DNA of 7,008 nucleotides from Chryseobacterium gleum. GTDB taxonomy: Bacteria; Bacteroidota; Bacteroidia; Flavobacteriales_D; Sanyastnellaceae. Both the position numbers and the translations under genes were made by a program. Location: NCBI GenBank assembly GCA_943330925.2, contig CALQJP020000129.1, forward strand, positions 1 to 7,008. The letters run 5' to 3'. The notes beneath the pieces were generated by a model. The model ran no database searches. It worked only from the letters and a program-made list of their open reading frames with translations, and was not told the origin of the DNA. Numbering within the stretch: the stretch's first letter is position 1; every line of letters begins with the position of its first letter. Shown piece after piece: positions 1 to 6,474 of the stretch.

Positions 1-19
1 GATGATGGTTGCTAATCGT

Positions 20-1246
20 TTATGCATCCTGCTCGGAGATGGTTGATTCAACACTCAAATTGCTTTCAACTTGTCGCTTATTGATTACCGGATTGGCATA
101 CATCTGCAGCAAAATTTCGCGTGCAGTGCTTTGAAATTTTTCTGCCGGCAGACCAAGTTTTTTCCTGGACAGCGAGAGTTTGAATACATGTCCGCGTATA
201 TAATTGACGAAGGCAATACGCTGAATGTTCGAGTAGTGGTCTTTGTATTCTCGGGTGCCATTCAATAAATCGAAGGCTATGAAATTGTTGGGCCAGAGGT
301 GATAGATTCGATGCATTTCTTCATCGATTGCCTCGCTTAAAATGCGGTATTTTTCATTCTTGTTGGAAATACTTCGCATCTTCACGTAAGCCGCATCCAT
401 GGGGTTTCCTACACAGATATTGACTTTTCCTTTGTGCCCGGTTAAACCCGTTAACATGGAAAGGAAGTCTTCACCCGATTTCTTTTCATACTTACCAAAG
501 AGCTTGATGTGCATGAGCTCATTTGTTTTAAGCAAATCGCATGGATCGAACTCGTAGCTAACACACATGGGGCGCAGGTTGAGTTCGTATAGTCCGTCTT
601 CCGGGGCCAATTTGGAGCTGAGGGTAAACATTTTCAGCAAGCCGGTAGCCGTGCGATCGTCACCGTCTTTGCTTCTGCCTTCGCGCTGTGCAATCCAAAT
701 GGAGGTATTCTTCTCCGTGATGGTATGTCGGATGTAATTGCTCATACGAAGCGAATAGTAGAGCATCTCTTTGGAATTCACGTCGCGGCTCACAATAAAG
801 TTCTTGTTGCAGCGCACGATGTCGCGCACCAACTGCATTTTTAGCAAATTGTCGCCAATGGCTATTTCAGTGGTAGGAATGCCGCGTTCAATGAGGCTTA
901 CATTGAGCAACGCACTGTCGAGAATAATATCGCGGTGATTGGAAATGAACAGATACGCCTTGTCGGGCTCTATTTCTGATTCGTTCGAAAAACTTACACC
1001 GCTGGTAGTCATTTGGGTGATGACTTTAACAGCGGGCGCACTGATTTCTTCCTGGAATTGTTGAACGGAACGTACCTCTCGAAACATGCTTAAGATTTCC
1101 GTCTTACGCAGTCCCGGATACACCCATTTCATCATCTTGATGAGCAGTGGTTCCTGCACCATTCGTTCAATGGCGGCTTGCAATTCAGCGTCGTTGTAGG
1201 GACGCATTTCATGAAAGTCATAAACGTCGATGGTTGCTCCGGTCAT
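20..1246 (-). CDS. PlsC/PlsB-superfamily glycerolipid acyltransferase
   Basis: 408-residue protein of the lysophospholipid acyltransferase superfamily, expected to move an acyl chain onto glycerol-3-phosphate or 1-acylglycerol-3-phosphate in phospholipid synthesis on the cytoplasmic face of the inner membrane. Seen: block I as NHRDIILD (residues 103-110), a block II-like NFIVSRD (149-155), block III as REGRSKDG (188-195), which resembles the glycerol-3-phosphate acyltransferase form GGRSxxG, and block IV as RPMCVSYEF (226-234). The remaining ~170 residues are mostly charged, probably helical, with no clear transmembrane segment. Block I has five rather than four residues between His104 and Asp110. 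The start is an ATG followed by acidic residues, with no Shine-Dalgarno; no better start is visible. It is the last gene seen on the minus strand, 53 bases after the DUF5723 gene. The superfamily is clear; whether the acceptor is glycerol-3-phosphate, lysophosphatidate or another lipid (for example an ornithine lipid) cannot be told. Confidence 0.85.
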   Translation of the reverse strand: MTGATIDVYDFHEMRPYNDAELQAAIERMVQEPLLIKMMKWVYPGLRKTEILSMFREVRSVQQFQEEISAPAVKVITQMTTSGVSFSNESEIEPDKAYLFISNHRDIILDSALLNVSLIERGIPTTEIAIGDNLLKMQLVRDIVRCNKNFIVSRDVNSKEMLYYSLRMSNYIRHTITEKNTSIWIAQREGRSKDGDDRTATGLLKMFTLSSKLAPEDGLYELNLRPMCVSYEFDPCDLLKTNELMHIKLFGKYEKKSGEDFLSMLTGLTGHKGKVNICVGNPMDAAYVKMRSISNKNEKYRILSEAIDEEMHRIYHLWPNNFIAFDLLNGTREYKDHYSNIQRIAFVNYIRGHVFKLSLSRKKLGLPAEKFQSTAREILLQMYANPVINKRQVESNLSVESTISEQDA

Positions 1247-1299
1247 GTTGCGAATTTACAAGGCAACGGCCGAAATAGAATGCTTGATAATGAGTCGAT

Positions 1300-2730
1300 T
1301 TACTTGCGCCAGGCGGGGCAGGGTGGCGGTGGTGCGCCGCCGACGTGACGTTTGTAGCTGATTTTTTTAGGCTTTGCACCGCATTTCCAATGCTTGAAAA
1401 TGGTGTACTTCAGACTGAGGTATACATCGGCACCATAGATGTCTTTCTTGAAAAGCAGTGCGCCCAGGTCGTCGCTGCCTATGATGATGCTGTTGAGTCG
1501 CATGCAAAAACCCAGCTGTGGGCGCTTGTATTGGTAGAACGAAAGCGGCAACGACGCTTCGAATCGCTTGCTTTCCCAACGCGGTGCTATGCCTGCATAG
1601 CCGGAGCGTTGCACCCCGAGCTGGTTGAGCCATGGCACACCGTAGGTTACTACACCGTACAAATACAGGTTACTGATCAAATTAATATCAGCTTGTGCCG
1701 AAATGGCGGTAGGCAACAACATCGTGTATTTGGTCATGTAGCCATTTTCTTTCACCAGCTCAAAGTTGTTGTTGATGAGGCTATCAATATCGCCTATGTT
1801 GTCGGCTTGTGTGCCTTGGTAGTCTTCCCACATCGTGCTTTGATTTTGAGAGAAGTTGTTGGTGTAGAAAGGCTGCGTAAAGTTGATTCGTCCCACATCG
1901 AGCAACGAAATACCTACGCGGTAACGGTAGTCGCCGTCGGTACAAGGGGAGTGTGGAGTATATCCTTCCGAATGTTTGTAACGCACTTTGTGGGTAATGC
2001 CTATATCGGCGCCCCACCCTTTGCCATTGATAGGAGCCGTTGTGGGGTCGTTGAATCCGTATTGACCAATGAACTCTTGTGTTTCAATGGAGTTGTTGTC
2101 GAGGATTTTATAAGTCCAGGAGTCTAAGCGAACTCCGGCTCCTGCAGAGCCAAACAGCCGCTTAACGGTAATGGCTCCCTGGGTCATGGAGTAGCCTTCT
2201 CGGTGTATGATGGTACCGTATGTAAGTCCCAACTCACCCCAGGCAAGTGCGTTCACACGTACGTTTCGAATGGTGTTAAACTTATTTTTTTCGTCGGGCG
2301 AATCAAATCCATTTTGAGCCCACTCATATGCTTTTGACGGTATGCCACGAACGTCGGCTACCACCCGCGCTGAAGTACTGATTGCAAAGGAATGCTGCTT
2401 AACGGCAAACGCTATCGATGGTCCGCCCACCTGCACATCTATGAAGGCGGTGTAAGGCGTGTTCTGTTTGCGAAGTGGCACCGTGGTCATGGTATCGAAA
2501 TGGGCCACCGATAGTTGTCCGCCACGCAGGTAAACCAAGTCGTTTTTAGCAAATGCGTTGAGGCCTGTCAGCTGAAAATCGATGAAAGCTCTGGAGTCGA
2601 CAATGGTAGAGGGGTTGTTCCAAACCGTATTAATCGGAGATCGCGTACTGCCGGCAATTCCCAGGTTGTCTTGGGCGAAAAGTCGGCTGCTCAGCAGGAT
2701 TAGTAAAAGAAATACAGGTGCTCTATTCAT
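1300..2730 (-). CDS. DUF5723-type exported protein, probable outer-membrane beta-barrel
   Basis: 476-residue protein with a short signal peptide: Asn-Arg, then a leucine-rich core, then a likely cut after Phe-Ala at residue 19, before Gln-Asp. The mature start has the pattern typical of DUF5723 proteins of Bacteroidota: a small-residue stretch, then WNNPSTIVDSRAF and a long run of alternating polar and hydrophobic strands with many Tyr, Gly and Asn residues. The last predicted strand ends near DVYLSLKYTIF, followed by a basic tail ending in GGAPPPPCPAWRK. These proteins are predicted outer-membrane barrels of unknown role, distantly like the PorP/SprF group. The ATG at 2730 was chosen because it places the signal peptide at the N-terminus. 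An in-frame TTG at 2745 would add five residues and has GGAGG only two bases upstream, which is too close for normal use. The gene starts 57 bases after the FKBP lipoprotein gene, so it may belong to the same transcript. Family call is from pattern recognition; function unknown. Confidence 0.72.
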   Translation of the reverse strand: MNRAPVFLLLILLSSRLFAQDNLGIAGSTRSPINTVWNNPSTIVDSRAFIDFQLTGLNAFAKNDLVYLRGGQLSVAHFDTMTTVPLRKQNTPYTAFIDVQVGGPSIAFAVKQHSFAISTSARVVADVRGIPSKAYEWAQNGFDSPDEKNKFNTIRNVRVNALAWGELGLTYGTIIHREGYSMTQGAITVKRLFGSAGAGVRLDSWTYKILDNNSIETQEFIGQYGFNDPTTAPINGKGWGADIGITHKVRYKHSEGYTPHSPCTDGDYRYRVGISLLDVGRINFTQPFYTNNFSQNQSTMWEDYQGTQADNIGDIDSLINNNFELVKENGYMTKYTMLLPTAISAQADINLISNLYLYGVVTYGVPWLNQLGVQRSGYAGIAPRWESKRFEASLPLSFYQYKRPQLGFCMRLNSIIIGSDDLGALLFKKDIYGADVYLSLKYTIFKHWKCGAKPKKISYKRHVGGAPPPPCPAWRK

Positions 2731-2787
2731 TCCGGGGGGAGTCAAATCCTCCTTTTGAACGAGCGGTGATTCGAAAATGTTCTGTTT

Positions 2788-3687
2788 TTATTCGAAATTC
2801 TTTGGGGCAGGGTCGATGACCTTTATCCTAAAATACACAGGCGTATTTCTGGGCACAACCCGGCCTGTGCTTCCTTTCTCCCCAAAGGCAAGAAGCGAGG
2901 GCAGATACACCATGGCTTCATCTCCTTTGTGCATGAAGCTGAGCGCATAGTGAAGACCGTCCACAATTTGGCCGGGCATTCCGTAATTGAATTGCATTTC
3001 TGTTGGCTCGTCGAGCTTCTTTCCGTTGAGCAAAAACGTGTTGTAGGTGATGGCTACCTCGTCGCCAACGGCAAGCGTATCGCCATGTCCGCGAACAAAG
3101 AACTGAATGTAGCAGTCTCCGTGTTTTTCGAAGGCTTGTTCGGTTTCGTTCATAAGCAATAGCTCGATGGCTTCACTTTCCCCAATCTCACCTTGTTGAG
3201 AGGCACTCATCAGGTAGTCCGCATATTCGCCTGTTTCAAATGTGTGCAAGACTTCCAGCGAAAGCTCCATTTTTTCATCGAGGTCATACATCGACTCATC
3301 TGCATAGGCACCCAGAAAGCTTCGGTCGAACGATTCGAAGGGTAATCGAAGCGTTACGGCATCTCCGCAGTTCATGCTGAGCAACACACGCGAAAGATCT
3401 GCCTGAAGGCTGTCTTCTCCGGGCTTCAAGCGCACGTTGTGAAGCGAATGGTGGTGCAGCTGGAATTCGTATTTCTGTTCGCTTCGCTCGAGACTTTCGA
3501 AGCGCACCTGCATGACGAAATGCGCCGCATCGTGCAGCGATGGGGAGCAGTCACCAAATTTATCGAGACGCTTGAAGAGGTTGTCGCTTACCTTGTCGAA
3601 GCCGGGTTGGCTGTTGCATCCTACCATGAAGGATACGACCAAGCATAGGGCCGCATAGTGAAATCCAACGATGCTGTTAGTCTTCAT
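2788..3687 (-). CDS. FKBP-type peptidyl-prolyl isomerase lipoprotein with tandem FKBP-like domains
   Basis: 299-residue lipoprotein. Residues 1-24 form a signal with lipobox Met-Val-Gly-Cys (Cys24), so the protein should be anchored in the periplasm or outer membrane. The C-terminal half (about 205-294) is a clear FKBP domain: GDEVAITY, NGKKLDE, GLHYALSFMHKGDEAMVYLP, LLAFGEKG and a closing strand VYFRIKVID. By eye alignment with human FKBP12, Tyr26 and Asp37 have counterparts (Tyr215, Asp226), but Trp59 becomes Leu245 and Tyr82 becomes Phe268, so isomerase activity may be weak. Residues about 35-150 look like a second, decayed copy, with DLSRVLLSMNCGDAVTLRLP matching the core of the C-terminal domain. 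The start ATG overlaps the gldI stop as ATGA, implying translational coupling. Likely role is folding or assembly of exported proteins, perhaps alongside GldI; that is inference from context. Confidence 0.85.
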   Translation of the reverse strand: MKTNSIVGFHYAALCLVVSFMVGCNSQPGFDKVSDNLFKRLDKFGDCSPSLHDAAHFVMQVRFESLERSEQKYEFQLHHHSLHNVRLKPGEDSLQADLSRVLLSMNCGDAVTLRLPFESFDRSFLGAYADESMYDLDEKMELSLEVLHTFETGEYADYLMSASQQGEIGESEAIELLLMNETEQAFEKHGDCYIQFFVRGHGDTLAVGDEVAITYNTFLLNGKKLDEPTEMQFNYGMPGQIVDGLHYALSFMHKGDEAMVYLPSLLAFGEKGSTGRVVPRNTPVYFRIKVIDPAPKNFE

Positions 3688-4211
3688 GGTTCTATGCGCA
3701 AGAGTTGGATGTCGTAAATAACCGATGCGTTTTGCGGTATTTTATTGGAGTCGCCCGTAAAACCAAATGCCAGGTGTGAAGGGAATATGAACTTCGCCTT
3801 ATCGCCTGCGCGCATCATTTGCATTGCTTCATGCAGGCCGCTTTCTATGTTGTCGTGACCAATGTGGATGTGCTTCGCATTGGCTGCGTCAGTTGTGTAG
3901 CATGCGGTTCCGTCGAGTAGGCTAATGGTATAGGTAATCCAAACGTGTTGGTCCTTTTTGGCCAGTGGTCCGCTGCCGTTTTCATAAATCCAGTATTGCA
4001 ATCCTGTGGCAGACTCCTGCATGGGCCAGTTAGATTTACCAATGAATTCTTTGATAGCCTCCATTTCTTCCGTGTGCTGTCGCTTGTTTTCACGGATCAG
4101 GTCTTTCTGCGCTTTGCTAAGTTCCTGGTCAGTTATCGGACTCGAGCTTTTGCCTTTGCATGCATACAGGGCAGCCACCAGCAGAAGGAGGAAAAGGGTT
4201 TTGATTTTCAT
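3684..4211 (-). CDS. gldI: GldI-like gliding-motility FKBP lipoprotein
   Basis: 175-residue lipoprotein. Residues 1-18 are a signal with lipobox Leu-Tyr-Ala-Cys (Cys18). A charged helical linker follows (about 25-60), then one FKBP-fold domain (about 85-173) ending with FPSHLAFGFTGDSNKIPQNA and a closing strand YDIQLLRI. The FPSHxxxGxxGDxxKI block and the short length match GldI, a lipoprotein needed for gliding in Flavobacterium johnsoniae, where gliding shares machinery with the type IX secretion system. Compared with FKBP12, Asp37 has no obvious counterpart, Trp59 is Leu126 and Tyr82 is Phe149, so it may act as a chaperone rather than an isomerase. Its ATG overlaps the stop of the upstream phosphoesterase as ATGA, and its own stop overlaps the next gene in the same way. 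A general FKBP lipoprotein is the alternative, but the sequence fits GldI better. Confidence 0.8.
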   Translation of the reverse strand: MKIKTLFLLLLVAALYACKGKSSSPITDQELSKAQKDLIRENKRQHTEEMEAIKEFIGKSNWPMQESATGLQYWIYENGSGPLAKKDQHVWITYTISLLDGTACYTTDAANAKHIHIGHDNIESGLHEAMQMMRAGDKAKFIFPSHLAFGFTGDSNKIPQNASVIYDIQLLRIEP

Positions 4212-5239
4212 GAAGCGTTTATTTGACTGCTATACTGAAGGCTCAGTTTATTGAACTTGTCGAGAGTTGCTTCCATGATATCCATGCTAATGCCGCCGGC
4301 GGCGTTGATGTGTCCACCACCCTGCCAATGAGCTCTGGAAAATGCATTGACATCGAAACTGCCTTTTGAACGGAACGATACCTTTATTTCGTTGTTGCCT
4401 TCTCTGAAAAAAGCGGCGAGCTTGATGCCGCGTATGGACAGCGCTTGGTTTACAAGTCCTTCAGTGTCGCCCTGTCGGTAATTGTAACGTGTCAATTCCT
4501 CTTGGTTGAGGCTTATAAATGCAGTGGAATGTTCGGGCAATACCACCAGTTTTTCACTCAATGCATAGCCTATGAGTTTGAGCTTATCCATGAGGTTGGT
4601 GTCATATACATTGCGATGAACCTCCGAATGGTCGAGGCCCATAGCGATGAGCGCACCTGCGATTCGATGCGTATCGTATGTTACGTTGTGAAAGCGAAAC
4701 GAACCGCTGTCGGTCATTATGCCAAGGTAAATGCAGGTTGCGATGTCGAGGTTTAAATGACCTATCCAACCGCATTGCTCGATGAAACGAAAAACCATTT
4801 CACACGTGCTGCATGCTTTTGTATCGCTGTAGGTAACCACGGGGAATGATCCCGGTTGCTGGTGGTGGTCAATGAGAATGAACGACGCATTGCTTTTTTC
4901 CAACAGCCCGCCCACATAGTCGCCGGTGCGCGGCAGGTGATTGTAGTCGAGCGCGAATATCAAATCGGCCTGAGCAATGTGTGCTTCTGCCTCCTGGGGC
5001 TGTTCGTCAGCAATAACACATTGCTCGTATGCACTTACCCAATGAAGGAAGTCGGGCGCCGCATCGGGTAGAATAGTTGTAGGGTTTTTTCCGAGGCTGC
5101 GTAAAAAATGATGCATGGCCAGCGCTGAGCCTATGGCATCGCCATCGGGGCTTTTGTGAGTAGTTACAACGATTCGATTGGCGTTCAGAATGAGTCGTTG
5201 TGCGGTATCAATTTGTTCCGGGGTCAGTATCCTTGACAT
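4208..5239 (-). CDS. nrnA: DHH/DHHA1 phosphoesterase, NrnA-type oligoribonuclease/pAp phosphatase
   Basis: 343-residue cytoplasmic enzyme expected to degrade 2-5 nucleotide RNAs and to remove phosphate from 3'-phosphoadenosine 5'-phosphate, using Mn2+ ions. All metal-binding motifs are present: THKSPDGDAIGS (residues 27-38, His28, Asp32, Asp34), ALDYN with Asp98, the DHH triad at 124-126, and GIMTDSGSFRF with Asp177. The C-terminal DHHA1 domain carries QGGGHINAAGG (306-316), the substrate-binding glycine-histidine motif. Length is normal for NrnA (about 310-340). A few bases before the ATG is a consensus Bacteroidota -7 promoter box, so this is the likely first gene of the minus-strand operon. 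It overlaps gldI by four bases. Cyclic dinucleotide (GdpP-like) activity is less likely because no membrane, PAS or GGDEF parts are present, though stand-alone DhhP-type enzymes also cleave c-di-AMP or pApA, so linear dinucleotides remain possible substrates. Confidence 0.9.
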   Translation of the reverse strand: MSRILTPEQIDTAQRLILNANRIVVTTHKSPDGDAIGSALAMHHFLRSLGKNPTTILPDAAPDFLHWVSAYEQCVIADEQPQEAEAHIAQADLIFALDYNHLPRTGDYVGGLLEKSNASFILIDHHQQPGSFPVVTYSDTKACSTCEMVFRFIEQCGWIGHLNLDIATCIYLGIMTDSGSFRFHNVTYDTHRIAGALIAMGLDHSEVHRNVYDTNLMDKLKLIGYALSEKLVVLPEHSTAFISLNQEELTRYNYRQGDTEGLVNQALSIRGIKLAAFFREGNNEIKVSFRSKGSFDVNAFSRAHWQGGGHINAAGGISMDIMEATLDKFNKLSLQYSSQINAS

Positions 5240-5243
5240 GCTA

Positions 5244-5251
5244 CAAAGTTA
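5244..5251 (-). promoter_or_regulatory. Bacteroidota -7 promoter element before the nrnA-gldI operon
   Basis: Read on the minus strand this is TAACTTTG, a full match to the TAnnTTTG element used by the primary sigma factor of Bacteroidota. It ends four bases before the nrnA ATG. No convincing TTTG -33 box is seen at the usual distance upstream; only a weak CTTA is present. If used, transcription would begin at or within a few bases of the start codon. Confidence 0.5.
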
Positions 5252-5285
5252 AACGCAGGTCGAAAGGGTAAGCGCTTTCTTTTGC

Positions 5286-5293
5286 TAACTTGC
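5286..5293 (+). promoter_or_regulatory. weak candidate -7 element for the DUF6702-nth unit
   Basis: TAACTTGC lies 23 bases before the ATG at 5317 and resembles the Bacteroidota -7 consensus TAnnTTTG with one T lost. There is no clear -33 TTTG. It is listed because a promoter must exist somewhere in the 77-base divergent gap (5240-5316), and this is the best-placed candidate on the plus strand. Confidence 0.25.
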
Positions 5294-5316
5294 AGATTGT
5301 TTTAAACAACACGAGT

Positions 5317-5829
5317 ATGTCGCTGAGTCTGAAAAAACTATCGGTTTTGTTGCTTGTTGGTATTGTCTTTATCTGCAGCAATGGGGGGGCTCATAAATTC
5401 TATATTTCAAAGAGCATTATTGAGTTTAACCCGCGTTCACAGCAATTCGAAATTACCTGCAAGCTCTTCACCGACGACCTTGAGTCGACTATCGAGCAGT
5501 TGAATGGCAAAGCAATGCGATTGGGAACGCCCGAAGAGCTTCCTGAATCGGGCGCCCTGTTGGAGGCATACATGAAGCAACACTTCCGCTGTGCAATAGA
5601 TGGAGTGGACGTGGAGTGGCGATGGGTAGGGAAGGAGGTCGAGAATGATCTCACGTATTGCTACATGGAGTTGTATCGAAAACCCGAATTTTTTACGCTT
5701 ACACTCACCAACGATTTACTGGTGTCTCATTTTCCGGAACAGCAAAACATTGTGGATCTTACCATGATGGGGTCTACACAGACGCTGGTTTTTTTTAAGG
5801 ACCGCACGCAACAGACTTTCCGACGTTGA
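5317..5829 (+). CDS. DUF6702 family exported protein
   Basis: 170-residue protein with an N-terminal signal: Lys-Lys, then a hydrophobic stretch (about 8-20), ending in Ser-Asn-Gly-Gly-Ala before a mature start HKFYISKSIIEFN. This HKFY start, the following ITCKLFTDDLE (about 46-56) and the strand-rich C-terminal half with NIVDLTM and KDRTQQTF are the pattern of DUF6702, a small Bacteroidota family of exported, probably periplasmic proteins of unknown role. The ATG at 5317 is preferred over an in-frame TTG at 5290, because it puts the two lysines close to the N-terminus. The gene is divergent from nrnA across a 77-base gap, and the endonuclease III gene starts three bases after its stop, so the two are probably co-transcribed. 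No catalytic motif is recognisable. The signal peptide and family pattern are visible; function is not known. Confidence 0.75.
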   Translation: MSLSLKKLSVLLLVGIVFICSNGGAHKFYISKSIIEFNPRSQQFEITCKLFTDDLESTIEQLNGKAMRLGTPEELPESGALLEAYMKQHFRCAIDGVDVEWRWVGKEVENDLTYCYMELYRKPEFFTLTLTNDLLVSHFPEQQNIVDLTMMGSTQTLVFFKDRTQQTFRR

Positions 5830-5832
5830 TCT

Positions 5833-6474
5833 ATGAAAAAGAAGGAAGCCGTAGAGTTCATTTTGCATGAGTTGGAGCGCTTGTACCCCGAGCCTCCGGT
5901 GCCGCTCGATCACTGCGATGCATACACGTTGCTCATCGCGGTGCTCCTCAGCGCCCAATGCACCGATGCGCGTGTGAACACGGTAACCCCCAAACTATTT
6001 GCGTTGGCAAACAACCCATATGACATGGTGAAGGTGTCGGTTGCGCAAATTGAATCCATTGTCCGTCCCTGTGGTTTATCACCCGCCAAGAGCAAGAACA
6101 TACATCGGTTGTCGGAGTTGCTCCTCGAACGGCATTCCGGGCAGGTGCCTGCCACGATGGAAGAGTTGGAAGCCCTTCCAGGAGTGGGGCATAAGACGGC
6201 GGGGGTTGTCATGATTCAGGCCTTCGGAGTGCCTGCATTTCCGGTCGACACGCACATTCACCGCATGCTATATCGATGGGGACTGAGCAATGGCAAAAGC
6301 GTTGAGCAGACCGAACGCGATGCGAAGCGATTATTTGCTGAGTCGACCTGGATAAAGCTTCATTTACAAATCATATTCTACGCCCGCGAATATTCTCCTG
6401 CGCGAGGTGCTTTGCCTGAGCGCGACTTTATTACAATGAAGGTGGCGGGTAAAATAAAATCGTTGCCGCGTTAG
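5833..6474 (+). CDS. nth: Endonuclease III (DNA glycosylase/AP lyase) without iron-sulphur cluster motif
   Basis: 213-residue base-excision repair enzyme expected to remove oxidised pyrimidines from DNA and cut the resulting abasic site. Seen: LLSAQCTDARVN (residues 38-49) including the glutamine that fills the space of the flipped base; the helix-hairpin-helix LPGVGHKTAGVV (115-126) with catalytic Lys121; and FPVDTHIHR (136-144) with catalytic Asp139. The usual C-terminal Cys-X6-Cys-X2-Cys-X5-Cys cluster loop is absent: where the first cysteines are expected the protein reads YAREYSPARG, and it ends in KIKSLPR with no cysteine at all after Cys80. The reading frame is otherwise intact and of normal length, so this is a family variant rather than a broken gene. 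The start ATG is three bases after the DUF6702 stop with no Shine-Dalgarno. The stop overlaps the stop of the opposing gene. Confidence 0.92.
   Translation: MKKKEAVEFILHELERLYPEPPVPLDHCDAYTLLIAVLLSAQCTDARVNTVTPKLFALANNPYDMVKVSVAQIESIVRPCGLSPAKSKNIHRLSELLLERHSGQVPATMEELEALPGVGHKTAGVVMIQAFGVPAFPVDTHIHRMLYRWGLSNGKSVEQTERDAKRLFAESTWIKLHLQIIFYAREYSPARGALPERDFITMKVAGKIKSLPR

Noticed and set aside
1325..1341. GGCGG/CCGCC hairpin as a transcription terminator
   Set aside because: It lies inside the coding region and is not followed by a T run on the minus strand.
1345..2127. A 260-codon open frame on the plus strand opposite the DUF5723 gene
   Set aside because: It has no recognisable motif, composition typical of an antisense shadow, and lies wholly inside a gene with a signal peptide and family pattern.
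2731..2745. TTG start at 2745 giving five extra residues on the DUF5723 protein
   Set aside because: GGAGG is only two bases away and the extra residues push the signal peptide inward; the ATG at 2730 fits better.
3945..4254. Two overlapping plus-strand frames opposite gldI
   Set aside because: They are shadows of the gldI and nrnA coding strand with no domain or start signal of their own.
5290..5316. TTG start at 5290 for the DUF6702 protein
   Set aside because: It would put nine uncharged residues before the signal peptide and overlaps the only promoter-like box.
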